This document shows positions 1 to 8,294 of a stretch of DNA of 64,000 nt, piece after piece. A program made the translations under genes and the position numbers. Below the pieces are notes generated by a model, which had not been told where the DNA came from, did no database searches, and worked only from the letters and a program-made list of their open reading frames with translations. This DNA is from Saccharibacillus soli (GTDB lineage: Bacteria > Bacillota > Bacilli > Paenibacillales > Paenibacillaceae): positions 186,001-250,000 of the forward strand of contig NIOB01000002.1 of NCBI GenBank assembly GCA_002189105.1, written 5' to 3'. Position 1 is the first letter of the stretch, and each line of letters starts with the position of its first letter.

Positions 1-1359
1 GTGGCCGCCCTGGGAACGGGTGCGGGATTTGTCCGTCCGGTAGAATCGGTCGAACACATGCGGCAGATGTTCGGCGGTGATGCCTTCGCCGGTATTGCTG
101 ACGGCGAGGCGAATCTCGCCGTGTTCCCGCTTCAGCGAGAGGCCGATGCTGCCGCGCGTATTCGCGTATTTGATCGCGTTATCCAGCAGGATCATCGTGA
201 CCTGCACGATCTGCTCACGGCTGCCGACCAGCGACAGCCCCGGCTCGATGTCGTAATCGAGCGTCAGATTCTTCTCGAAGACGACGGCTTCCATCGTCAG
301 CATGACATTTTCGACCGCATCGCTGAGGTCGAAGCGAGCTTGCACCATGCCCGGACGCGAGTCGTCCATCTCGGTCAGATACAGCAGGTCGCCCGTGAGC
401 TTCGCCATGCGCTCCGTCTCCGACTTGATGTAACGCAGCCACTTCTCCTGGCTGCGGATGGTCTCTTCCCCATTGGCCAGCAGCACATCGGCATTGGTGT
501 TGATGACCGCAAGCGGCGTCTTGAGTTCATGCGAGGCATCCGCAATGAACTGCTTCTGCTTCTCGAACGCTTCACGCACCGGCTGAATGGAACGATTGGC
601 GAAGAAGCGGCTGAAGAAGAACAATACGATCAGCACGGCCAGCCCAACGGCCAGGAAGGTATAGATCAACGTCTTCAGAATCTCCTGGCGGGAAGTTGTA
701 TCGATGAACACGTACATCGTCGTTTGGTTATCGGAAGGCATCCGCATGAACGTCCAGCGGCTCCCATCCAGCGTAAATTCGCCCCGATCCTGGTTCGACT
801 TCTGCGCCTGTTCAAGGGCAGAGGCATAGAAATCTTCGGTCAGACTGCTGAAGCGGGATTGCTTCTCCGTAAGCACGCCGGACGAATCGGTGCGCATCAT
901 GAAGGAGACCGACCGATCCGGCGGGCCATTCTCTCCGAACGCCCCAACGGGTGGCTTGGCGCTGCCATCAAAGCTGCCGCCTGTTCGGGTGCTGTCTGAC
1001 GAACTGCTGCTTGGGTTGACAGCGTTGCTCGAATTTCCCCCCGCTGTAGAGCCGTCTGCTGCCTCCGAAGTGTCATTTTTCGTCCCTGCCACGCTTGTAC
1101 TTCCAGCGTTGCCCTGACTTCCGACACCGCCGCCTCCCTGATGGAAAGGCGGATTTCCAAAGTTTCGGTACGTGCTGGCGGTGCGATCCAGGTCCATGCC
1201 GATCTCCGATTGAACCTGTCGATACGTGATGATGTAGATGCTGGCGAACGCGACCAGTACGATAACGACAATAGTGGTCAGGTTGACGATCAGGAAGCGA
1301 TCCCGCAGCTTTTTAAATAACGGATTCGTCGGTGTGTTTGCAATCTTGCGGCTGCTCAT
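1..1359 (-). CDS. Sensor histidine kinase, OmpR/PhoR class (3' end cut by window edge)
   Basis: Membrane histidine kinase partnered with the response regulator that precedes it; the start ATG overlaps the regulator stop (ATGA). 453 codons are visible and the reading frame stays open to the window edge. Residues about 22-45 and 232-250 are hydrophobic and bracket an extracellular loop with a Gly/Ser/Thr-rich low-complexity part (about 75-135), which is unusual for a ligand domain. The HisKA motif ASHELKTPL gives the phospho-accepting His277, LLDNAIKYA (N393) is the N box, NTGEG the G1 box and FDRFYR the F box. Only the last part of the ATPase domain is missing. It is divergent from the VTC/Cthe_2159 operon, which it probably controls (inference from location and the shared promoter element). 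The stimulus is unknown. Confidence 0.93.
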   Translation of the reverse strand, partial: MSSRKIANTPTNPLFKKLRDRFLIVNLTTIVVIVLVAFASIYIITYRQVQSEIGMDLDRTASTYRNFGNPPFHQGGGGVGSQGNAGSTSVAGTKNDTSEAADGSTAGGNSSNAVNPSSSSSDSTRTGGSFDGSAKPPVGAFGENGPPDRSVSFMMRTDSSGVLTEKQSRFSSLTEDFYASALEQAQKSNQDRGEFTLDGSRWTFMRMPSDNQTTMYVFIDTTSRQEILKTLIYTFLAVGLAVLIVLFFFSRFFANRSIQPVREAFEKQKQFIADASHELKTPLAVINTNADVLLANGEETIRSQEKWLRYIKSETERMAKLTGDLLYLTEMDDSRPGMVQARFDLSDAVENVMLTMEAVVFEKNLTLDYDIEPGLSLVGSREQIVQVTMILLDNAIKYANTRGSIGLSLKREHGEIRLAVSNTGEGITAEHLPHVFDRFYRTDKSRTRSQGGH

Positions 1360-2039
1360 CCATTTTTCCCTTCTTCCAGTACATAACCGATACCCCGAAT
1401 GGTCGTAATCCGCGTCTGCGAACCGAGGAAGTTTAGCTTTTTACGCAAAAAGGAAATATAGACCTCCACATTGTTATGCTCCGCTTCCGAGTCAAATCCC
1501 CACAGCTTCTCGATAATTTGCTCCTTCGACGTGACCGCCTGCTTGCGCAGGATCAACAACTCCAACAGCTCGCACTCTTTGGGATTCAGCTTGATCTCCT
1601 TGCCGCCTACCGTCAGTTTGGGATTCGATGCGTTGAGTTCCAGATCCCCGAACTTCAGCGCGTCTTCCGGCATCACCTCGCCCTTGCGCCGCAGCGCCGC
1701 CCGAATCCGTGCCATCAGCTCATCCGAGGAAAAAGGCTTGGCCACGTAGTCGTCGGCTCCATAGTCGAGTCCGGCGATTTTGTCGGGAGTTTCGCCCTTG
1801 GCTGTCAGCAGAATGACGGGCACGGACATGCCCTTGCTGCGAATGGTCTTGAGGATGCTGATCCCGTCACGTCCTGGCAGCATAATATCGAGCAGGAGCA
1901 GATCATAGATGTCACTGAGCGCGTAATCCAGCCCATCTTCGCCGTCATGCACGACATCGACCGAGTAATTGTTTTTTTTCAAAATCTGAGACAGGGCTTC
2001 CGCCAGATGCTGTTCGTCTTCCACGATCAAGATTCTCAT
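1356..2039 (-). CDS. OmpR/PhoB-family response regulator
   Basis: 227-aa transcription factor with an N-terminal receiver domain (acidic pocket VEDE at residues 6-9, phospho-acceptor Asp51 in LLLLDIMLPG, conserved LTAKGE and Lys in YVAKPF) and a C-terminal winged helix ending in TTIRGIGYVLEE, the classic OmpR/PhoB signature. The start has GAAAGGA upstream. It is translationally coupled to the histidine kinase. OmpR-family proteins bind direct hexamer repeats spaced about 11 bp; exactly such a pair lies upstream of the divergent VTC operon and of the second Cthe_2159-family gene, so those are the proposed targets. The family assignment is firm; the targets are inferred. Confidence 0.95.
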   Translation of the reverse strand: MRILIVEDEQHLAEALSQILKKNNYSVDVVHDGEDGLDYALSDIYDLLLLDIMLPGRDGISILKTIRSKGMSVPVILLTAKGETPDKIAGLDYGADDYVAKPFSSDELMARIRAALRRKGEVMPEDALKFGDLELNASNPKLTVGGKEIKLNPKECELLELLILRKQAVTSKEQIIEKLWGFDSEAEHNNVEVYISFLRKKLNFLGSQTRITTIRGIGYVLEEGKNG

Positions 2040-2345
2040 ATCCAGTATCCTTTCAACTCTTAATCAGAGGATTACGATTCAGCGAATCGCATTCTTACCT
2101 CTAGTGTTGACAAGGTAATATTCACCCTCTGTTTTCGTTAGAGATGGTTATCAGTTTGCGTTTGTCCTCATTATATCGGGAAACCCTTTAATCAACCTTA
2201 AGGAATGGGAGTTCCGAAAAAGATCGCTTCAAGAAGAGGATCGGCATGCCGTTTCTCTTTTTCTTCTATAGATGCCGTCAGATGCCGTCTGTGATTTGTA
2301 AAATCTTCGTAAAGTTCCCGGGCCTCTTTTTACAAAACGCTCGAT

Positions 2346-2379
2346 CTTTAAGATTCGCTAAAGGTTGGTTGCCTAAGAT
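2346..2379 (+). promoter_or_regulatory. Putative OmpR-type activator box plus -10 for the VTC operon
   Basis: CTTTAAGATTCGCTAAAG (2346-2363) contains TTTAAG and CTAAAG starting 11 bp apart, followed after 10 bp by TAAGAT (2374-2379) as a possible -10. There is no good -35, as in PhoB-type activator promoters where the direct repeat replaces it. The same arrangement with 17 of 18 identical bases recurs at 15031-15064. Binding by the adjacent regulator is inferred. Confidence 0.6.
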
Positions 2380-2431
2380 ACAGACATGACAACGGAACAC
2401 CGACCCCACACAGAGAAAGGAACGATGAATC

Positions 2432-3271
2432 ATGGCGATCGAGGTCTTCAATCGGTACGAGAGCAAATACCTGATGGATCATGCGGCCTACGAGAAAATT
2501 TATGCGGCGCTGCTGGAATATATGGAGAAAGACGAATACAACAAGAACGAATTCTATTCGATCAGCAATCTGTACTTCGATACGCCGCATGACTCGCTGA
2601 TCCGTCAGAGTATGGCGAAGCCCAAATACAAGGAGAAACTTCGGCTTCGTGCCTACGGCGTACCGAATGAAGAGGCCAAAGTCTATCTGGAGATCAAGAA
2701 GAAGGTCTTTGGCCTGGTGAACAAACGTCGTACGGCCCTCCGATTGAATGAAGCTTACGAATTTGTCCGCACCGGGCAGCCGCCGGAGCTTCAGCCGTAT
2801 ATGAATCCCCAGGTCGTGGACGAGATCGAATATTTCCTCCGCCTGTACGATTTGGAACCCAAAGTCTATCTGTCCTACGACCGCAAAGCGCTGTTCGACA
2901 AGACCAGCCGCGATCTGCGAATTACGTTCGACACCAACATCCGCTGCCGCCGCTACGATGTCCAGTTGGAGCGGGGCGATTACGGCGAACAGCTGATGGA
3001 ACCGGGGCAGTGGCTGATGGAAGTCAAAGCCGAGAAGACGGTCCCGGCCTGGCTGTCCAAGATGCTGTCGGAGCATGGGCTGTACCGCACCAGCTTTTCC
3101 AAGTACGGCAATGAGTACAAGAAGCTGCTGAAGAACCGCAGAGCCGCAGCCGAGATGAACAAGAACACTATGCTGATTCCGGAGCTGAATCCCCATCTTC
3201 AACGGGATGCCATGGGCAGCCTGAAGAATTCCCAACCTACGAATGAAAAGGAGACTGTGCTTTATGCTTGA
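2432..3271 (+). CDS. VTC-domain polyphosphate polymerase-like protein
   Basis: 279-aa protein matching the VTC/polyphosphate polymerase domain, a tunnel-shaped fold of the triphosphate tunnel metalloenzyme type. Seen: the N-terminal FNRYESKYL motif with paired basic residues, IRSLYFD-like SISNLYFDTP, basic strand KEKLRLRAYG, acidic/basic strand VYLEIKKK, YDRKAL and a late MEVKAEK. Such charged strands line the tunnel that binds nucleotide, metal and polyphosphate. Family knowledge: the fungal VTC4 homolog makes polyphosphate from ATP. AGAAAGGA precedes the ATG. It overlaps the DUF4956 membrane gene by 8 bp, a pairing seen in many bacteria, suggesting the cytosolic enzyme works at the membrane. 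Activity on polyphosphate is inferred, not shown. Confidence 0.88.
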   Translation: MAIEVFNRYESKYLMDHAAYEKIYAALLEYMEKDEYNKNEFYSISNLYFDTPHDSLIRQSMAKPKYKEKLRLRAYGVPNEEAKVYLEIKKKVFGLVNKRRTALRLNEAYEFVRTGQPPELQPYMNPQVVDEIEYFLRLYDLEPKVYLSYDRKALFDKTSRDLRITFDTNIRCRRYDVQLERGDYGEQLMEPGQWLMEVKAEKTVPAWLSKMLSEHGLYRTSFSKYGNEYKKLLKNRRAAAEMNKNTMLIPELNPHLQRDAMGSLKNSQPTNEKETVLYA

Positions 3272-3953
3272 TTCCATCCTCAACAGTACCACGACGAATA
3301 CAACCGACCTGACGCTGACTCATGCCCTGGTTACGATTGCCCTGGCGATTCTGTTGGGTGCGATCATCAGCTTGACCTATATGAAGACCAACAAGACCAC
3401 GTACACGCAAGGCTTTACGTTAACACTGGTGCTGCTGCCGATCGTCGTCGCCGTCATCATTCTCATGATCGGCAGCAACGTCGCCCGTGCATTCAGTCTG
3501 GCGGGTGCGTTCTCCATCATTCGCTTCCGCAGTGCGGCGGGCGATCCCAAGGACATCACGTATGTGCTGTTCACGATGGCAGCAGGCCTGGCCTGCGGCG
3601 TTGGTTCTCTGGGCTATGCCGTGCTGTTTACCGTCATTCTCTGCGCCGTGATGTTCATTCTCAGCCGCGCCAAGTTCGGCGCCCGGAAGTCGCAGCAGAA
3701 GACGCTCAAAGTCACCATTCCCGAAAATCTCGGGTACGAAGAAGCCTTCGAGGAAGTGTTTAGCAAGTTCGGCGTGCAGCATGAACTGAAGAAGATCCGC
3801 ACAACGGAACTTGGCAGTCTGTATGAACTGGTGTATGCCGTCACGATGGATCAGAACATCAATCAGAAGGCGTTCCTTGACTCGATTCGGACGCGAAACG
3901 GCAACCTTGATCTGTCCCTGACCATGGCCCCGCCGGTGACGGCTGAATATTAA
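3264..3953 (+). CDS. DUF4956 family membrane protein
   Basis: 229-aa protein starting MLDSILN at an ATG preceded by AAAAGGAG with a 10-bp spacer; an ATG at 3243 is possible but lies upstream of that site. Four hydrophobic segments fill the first half (about residues 22-41, 51-72, 95-115, 118-137), with the conserved stretch FSLAGAFSIIRFRS and GDPKDI between them, typical of DUF4956. The C-terminal half is a soluble, probably cytoplasmic domain. DUF4956 genes are repeatedly found next to VTC-domain genes; a role as membrane anchor, channel or partner for the polymerase is inference. The start overlaps the VTC stop, so translation is likely coupled. Confidence 0.85.
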   Translation: MLDSILNSTTTNTTDLTLTHALVTIALAILLGAIISLTYMKTNKTTYTQGFTLTLVLLPIVVAVIILMIGSNVARAFSLAGAFSIIRFRSAAGDPKDITYVLFTMAAGLACGVGSLGYAVLFTVILCAVMFILSRAKFGARKSQQKTLKVTIPENLGYEEAFEEVFSKFGVQHELKKIRTTELGSLYELVYAVTMDQNINQKAFLDSIRTRNGNLDLSLTMAPPVTAEY

Positions 3954-3981
3954 CTCTTAATGTAGAAGGGAAGAGATCTTT

Positions 3982-6402
3982 ATGAAAAAAGCCAAACAGA
4001 CGAACCATTCGACCCGATTCAAGATGCGAAGCAAGATGGCGACGGCGGGACTGCTGGGGGCGGTGCTGCTCACTTCGACCAGTGTATGGCCTGCGGCGGC
4101 GGAAGGACTAACCTGGGACAGCACAAAGGGTTATCTGCTGAGTGCTGCCAGCCGTTCAACAACTGATTCTTCGACTTCTTCGGCTTCGACGACAATGACG
4201 TCGGCGGCTGCCAGCCTGCAAGCCTCGAATCTCAAGGTGTCGGATCTGGTTACGCTGAAAACGAAAGACTACAATACGGCTTGGAGTACCGGAACTTATA
4301 CGACCATTCAGTTAAACAGCACCAAGGCGTCGGTCAGCGGATCAGGCGCCAAAGCCTCCGGCAGCACGGTCACTATCTCGAAGGCGGGTACGTATGTCAT
4401 CAGCGGCAAGCTGACGGACGGTCAGATTATTGTTGATGCAGCGGATACCGCAGATGTACACCTGGTTCTCAAAGGGGCGAACATCGCCAACGATTCGACC
4501 TCGCCGTTGTATATCAAATCGGCGGACAAAGTGGTTGTGACCCTGTCAGCCGGAACGACCAACACGCTGACCGATGGCAGCACCTATGCAACGGCCAAGG
4601 GAGAAACCGAGCCGGACACCGATGCGGCGCTCTACAGCAAAGCCGATCTGACAATCAACGGCACAGGTGCCTTGAGCATAACCGGCAATTACAAGGACGG
4701 CATCCACAGCAAGGACAATCTGAATATCGTCAGCGGCAGGATCACCGTCAAGGCCGTAGATGATGCGATAGTCGGCAAGGATCGCGTCGTGATCGAAGGC
4801 GGTACGTTTAAGGTGACGGCAGGCGGGGATGGCATCAAGTCGAACAATGATAGCGATACGGAAAAAGGCTTTGTCGCCCTATCCGGCGGAAATTTCGACA
4901 TTACTGCTGCTAAAGACGGGATTCAGGCGGAGACGGCACTGGTGGTAGATGGCGGTACATTCAAGATCGTCACAGGCGGCGGTTATCAAAAGGGCCCCGC
5001 CCATACCGACAATATGGGCATGGGCGGCTTCGGTGGACAAATGCCAAGTGATTGGACGCCTCCAACCAACGCGGAGGGTATGCCGATGACTCCACCCACC
5101 AACGCTGACGGCACCCTCATGACCCCACCAGCGAACGCGGGAGGAATCGCGGTGAACCCCTCGACCGATGCAAACGGTACGTCAGCCATCACATCGATGG
5201 GCAGTACGGCGGACACGGCCCAGGCAGCCGAAGAAACCGAGACGACCGACAGCATGAAGGCGCTCAAGGCGGGGACGGAGCTGGTCGTCAACAAGGGAAC
5301 GTTCACCCTTGATGCGGCAGATGATGCTGTGCACAGCAACGGCAATGTGAACATTACCGGCGGCACCTTCGCCGTGAACACCGGCGATGATGGATTCCAT
5401 GCCGATGCCGTGCTGGAGATCGCCAGCGGCAAGATCGTAGTATCCAACAGCTACGAAGCGCTGGAAGGCTTCGTTATCAACGTCAAGGGCGGCGACATCG
5501 ACGTCACCGCTTCCGACGACGGTGTGAACGCAGCCGGCGACGACCCGGCCGCAGCGGCTTCCGCCAGCGGTGCGGCTGGCTCTGCCGCAGACGGTTCCCC
5601 GGCGACTTCGTCCGCCGCCGCTTCCGCAGCGAACACGTCGATTCCGGGCAGCGCATCGACCAGCTCGGCAGCAGGTTCGTCGGCCGCAGGCACGACAACC
5701 CCGCAGACGGACGCGACTTCGTCCGCGTCCCGGGCACCCGGCAGCACCATGATGCCGGGCGGTATGACCGCCAGCAATGCCATGCTGAACATCAGCGGCG
5801 GTACCTTGACCGTCAACGCCGGAGGTGACGGTCTGGATTCCAACGGTTCCGTCACGATGACTGGCGGAACGGTGATCGTCAACGGCCCGACCGATAACGG
5901 CAACGGCCCGCTGGATTATGACGGGACGTTTGCAATCAGCGGCGGCACCTTGATTGCCGCAGGCAGCTCCGGTATGGCGCAGGCGCCTTCAACCGCGTCG
6001 AGTCAGCGTTCGCTGGGCATTACCTTCGCTGAAACACAGGCCGCAGGCACGCTGGTTCATGTGCAGGACGCGTCCGGCAGCGATGTCCTGACTTTTGCTC
6101 CGGCGAAGTCTTTCAGTTCGGTGGTGGTCAGTTCCCCGGTTCTGAAGGCCGGAGAGACTTATACCATCTCCACCGGCGGAACTTCGACCGGAACGAACTT
6201 CGATGGCCTGTACACGGGCGGCAGCTACAGCGGCGGAACGGTCTATACGACCTTTGCCTTCTCGACCAGCGAGGCCACAACCTGGGTCAATGCTTCCGGC
6301 GTGACCACCGCTCCGAGCGGCATGGGCGGTTTCGGCGGCGGGAATGGAACGCCGCGGGGCACGCGCGAGGCGACCTCCACAAGCACCACGGATACTGAAT
6401 AA
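3982..6402 (+). CDS. Exported Cthe_2159-family beta-helix carbohydrate-binding protein
   Basis: 806-aa secreted protein. The signal peptide is long and basic (residues 1-about 41, cut near AAAEG). The body carries repeated beta-helix rungs with Asp-rich turns such as VDDAIVGKD, GGDGIKSNND, ADDAVHSNG, GDDGFHAD and GGDGLDSNG, which match the Cthe_2159 family (calcium-binding parallel beta-helix proteins reported to bind polysaccharides). Two low-complexity insertions interrupt the helix: a Pro/Asn stretch with three copies of a TPPTNADG-like unit (about residues 350-395) and an Ala/Ser/Thr-rich linker (about 515-600). It ends the VTC-DUF4956 operon, 28 bp after DUF4956. It probably binds cell-surface or extracellular polymer; the ligand is unknown. 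Confidence 0.87.
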   Translation: MKKAKQTNHSTRFKMRSKMATAGLLGAVLLTSTSVWPAAAEGLTWDSTKGYLLSAASRSTTDSSTSSASTTMTSAAASLQASNLKVSDLVTLKTKDYNTAWSTGTYTTIQLNSTKASVSGSGAKASGSTVTISKAGTYVISGKLTDGQIIVDAADTADVHLVLKGANIANDSTSPLYIKSADKVVVTLSAGTTNTLTDGSTYATAKGETEPDTDAALYSKADLTINGTGALSITGNYKDGIHSKDNLNIVSGRITVKAVDDAIVGKDRVVIEGGTFKVTAGGDGIKSNNDSDTEKGFVALSGGNFDITAAKDGIQAETALVVDGGTFKIVTGGGYQKGPAHTDNMGMGGFGGQMPSDWTPPTNAEGMPMTPPTNADGTLMTPPANAGGIAVNPSTDANGTSAITSMGSTADTAQAAEETETTDSMKALKAGTELVVNKGTFTLDAADDAVHSNGNVNITGGTFAVNTGDDGFHADAVLEIASGKIVVSNSYEALEGFVINVKGGDIDVTASDDGVNAAGDDPAAAASASGAAGSAADGSPATSSAAASAANTSIPGSASTSSAAGSSAAGTTTPQTDATSSASRAPGSTMMPGGMTASNAMLNISGGTLTVNAGGDGLDSNGSVTMTGGTVIVNGPTDNGNGPLDYDGTFAISGGTLIAAGSSGMAQAPSTASSQRSLGITFAETQAAGTLVHVQDASGSDVLTFAPAKSFSSVVVSSPVLKAGETYTISTGGTSTGTNFDGLYTGGSYSGGTVYTTFAFSTSEATTWVNASGVTTAPSGMGGFGGGNGTPRGTREATSTSTTDTE

Positions 6403-6464
6403 GGAACATGGGCAGACGGCTGCCCACTAAGAACAAGGAAGAGAACAAGCAGGAGAACCAGAAC

Positions 6465-6506
6465 AAAGCTTCATTTCGGGGAAAGATGCCGAAGTGGAGC
6501 TTTTTT
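6465..6506 (+). terminator. Intrinsic terminator of the VTC operon
   Basis: AAAGCTTCATTTCGG pairs with CCGAAGTGGAGCTTT (two non-Watson-Crick positions) and runs into a T tract at 6501-6506. Confidence 0.75.
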
Positions 6507-6515
6507 ATGGATTTT

Positions 6516-6571
6516 TTGATAAGAGAGAAGAGAGGATTAATATTGCAAATGCAACAAAAATGCGATATATT
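6516..6571 (+). promoter_or_regulatory. Promoter(s) and palindromic operator of the MarR-GNAT pair
   Basis: TTGATA (6516-6521), 16 bp, TAATAT (6538-6543) forms one possible sigma-A promoter; TTGCAA (6543-6548), 17 bp, TATATT (6566-6571) forms another. The perfect inverted repeat TTGCAAATGCAA (6543-6554) overlaps both, a position expected for MarR autorepression. Confidence 0.6.
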
Positions 6572-6627
6572 CCAGAAGACATCCGGGACTATGGAACAGG
6601 CAGTCCATCTAAGTGAAGGAGGCGCAT

Positions 6628-7080
6628 ATGGAAGATATTCTGCGAGAGATTGGCATGATCGCCAGGGCGCTGGATTCCATCAGCAATATTGAGTTCAAGG
6701 AACAGGAGCTGACGAAGGGGCAGTATCTCTATCTGGTGCGGATCTGCGAACAGCCCGGCCTCATTCAGGAGAAGCTGGCGGAGATGATTAAGGTCGATCG
6801 CACGACGGCAGCCCGCGCCATTCAGAAGCTGGAGCAGCACGGTTTTATCGAGAAAAGAAAGGATGAACGAAATCGCAAGATCAAGCGGTTATTCCCAACG
6901 CCCAAAGGTCAGGACACCTATCCATTCATCAAGCGGGAGAATGATTATTCCAATGCGGTTGCGCTGGCGGGATTGTCCGAACGTGAGGCGAAGACGGCAT
7001 TGAAGCTGCTCCAGCAGATTCGCGCCAATGTCGAAGTCGATTGGGAATTTGTGAAAAAGGGCGGTCGGCGTCCATATTGA
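6628..7080 (+). CDS. MarR-family transcriptional regulator
   Basis: 150-aa winged-helix regulator. The ATG at 6628 follows AAGGAGG by 5 bp; a GTG at 6613 would destroy that site. Helix-turn-helix and wing are visible at about residues 45-95: GLIQEKLAEMIKVDRTTAARAIQKLEQHGFIEKRKDERNRK, with the recognition helix around DRTTAARAIQKLE and the wing basic. The N- and C-terminal helices would form the dimer interface. The gene is followed after 52 bp by a GNAT acetyltransferase, a common MarR-target arrangement, and a perfect palindrome overlaps its promoter. Effector unknown. Confidence 0.92.
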   Translation: MEDILREIGMIARALDSISNIEFKEQELTKGQYLYLVRICEQPGLIQEKLAEMIKVDRTTAARAIQKLEQHGFIEKRKDERNRKIKRLFPTPKGQDTYPFIKRENDYSNAVALAGLSEREAKTALKLLQQIRANVEVDWEFVKKGGRRPY

Positions 7081-7132
7081 GACGTCCATGCGATTAAAGA
7101 AAACGCAAATCCAACAAAGGCAGGGAGATACC

Positions 7133-7651
7133 ATGACCACCATTCGCAAGGCTGCGGCAGGAGATCTTCAGAAGCTGCGCGAGATCAGTATCGAGACGTT
7201 CCGAGACACGTTTGCGCGAGAGAATACCCCAGAGAATCTGAACGCGTATATGAACCAGGCCTTCGATGAACAGAAGCTGGCGCTGGAGCTGACGGAGCCG
7301 AATTCTACGTTCTATTTACTGGAAATCGAAGGGCAGCTGGCCGGTTTCCTAAAACTGAATGTCGGGCAGGCGCAGTCTGAAGCGATGGGCGATGAGGCGC
7401 TGGAGATCGAGCGCCTCTACATTCGCCGCGCGTTTAAGCGCCGGGGACTGGGCCGTCAGCTGATCGAATTGGCGCTGCATGAAGCCAGGGAGCAGGGCAA
7501 ACGCAAAGTCTGGTTGGGCGTCTGGGAGAAGAACACCGCTGCCATCGCTTTTTATGAATGTCTGGGCTTCGTACGCACAGGAGAACATGCTTTTCAGATG
7601 GGCGATGAGGAGCAGATAGACTGGATTCTGGTTCGCTCTCTTTCCGTATGA
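7133..7651 (+). CDS. GNAT family N-acetyltransferase
   Basis: 172-aa acetyltransferase. The start MTTIRKA is preceded by AGGGAGA; a longer reading from 7088 lacks this. The acetyl-CoA binding motif A is clear in LYIRRAFKRRGLGRQLIELAL (RRGLG loop), followed by KVWLGVWEKNTAAIAFYECLGF, the typical motif B of Bacillus PaiA-like and related spermidine/small-molecule acetyltransferases. It is likely co-transcribed with the upstream MarR gene. Substrate not determinable. Confidence 0.92.
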   Translation: MTTIRKAAAGDLQKLREISIETFRDTFARENTPENLNAYMNQAFDEQKLALELTEPNSTFYLLEIEGQLAGFLKLNVGQAQSEAMGDEALEIERLYIRRAFKRRGLGRQLIELALHEAREQGKRKVWLGVWEKNTAAIAFYECLGFVRTGEHAFQMGDEEQIDWILVRSLSV

Positions 7652-7690
7652 TCGGCATGAATTGAGCAGATTTGCCTTGCAGATTAGCGC

Positions 7691-8146
7691 TTAACGACGC
7701 GCCACACCGGGGAAACGCAGCTGAAGCACCAGATTTTTGGTCAGGAACAAGATGGCAATGCTGCCCCAGGACATCCACATGGAACTGGTGTAGGTATCCA
7801 TCGGGGCGAATCCGGCAAAGCTGAAACGAATACACAGCCGTATCCCAAGCAGCACTGCCCAGGCCGCGAGTGCAAGAGTATTGGCTTGGGTATAAGGTCG
7901 ATCCTGCTCATAGAAAACGTCCGTGTTCCAGGCTTGAATCAGTCCTCCTGCAAAAGCAGCGGTCGCAAGCAGGGCAAACTCGGCAATCTGATAGGCGGGT
8001 GCTCCGTTGGTGGGGAACGCTGCACAGGCTTCGATCAAGGCGATCCCCGGCAAAATAAACAGCGAAGATTTTTTGAACTTGCGCGGACGCAGTTGACGTA
8101 GGATCATGAATACAACAATGGCGGCGATGAATAGAACGTTTAACAT
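7691..8146 (-). CDS. Small four-TM membrane protein, CcdC/DUF1453-like (tentative)
   Basis: 151-aa integral membrane protein beginning MLNVLFIAA with AAAGGAAG upstream; a longer in-frame reading to 8341 runs into the divergent promoter region and is rejected. Four hydrophobic segments alternate with short loops: first segment then the basic LRPRKFKKS, then a loop with WNTDVFYEQDRPYTQ, and a last segment ending LQLRFPGVARR. The pattern, especially a basic loop after helix 1 and an acidic/aromatic loop after helix 3, is shared with the protein at 10723-11238, so the two look paralogous. It is divergent from a two-component system. Function unknown. Confidence 0.72.
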   Translation of the reverse strand: MLNVLFIAAIVVFMILRQLRPRKFKKSSLFILPGIALIEACAAFPTNGAPAYQIAEFALLATAAFAGGLIQAWNTDVFYEQDRPYTQANTLALAAWAVLLGIRLCIRFSFAGFAPMDTYTSSMWMSWGSIAILFLTKNLVLQLRFPGVARR

Positions 8147-8294
8147 AGACGATCTTCCTTTCTTGGACCCGCGATGCGGGCTTTCTTTGTTGTTCTCAGC
8201 ATAAAAGAAAGGAAAAGCAGAAGCGTCCACCCGCAGGTTGATTTCATCGATTGGGAAAAGGGAGCTTGCAGGATCTCGCGCAGAGGGAGGAACT

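Noticed and set aside
1-999. Long rightward open frame of 332 codons at the left end
   Set aside because: It is the antisense of the histidine kinase, whose HisKA and ATPase motifs are unmistakable on the minus strand.
5050-5150. CRISPR-like or tandem DNA repeat in the first beta-helix gene
   Set aside because: The three TPPTNADG-like units are imperfect coding repeats in frame with the protein, without spacer structure.
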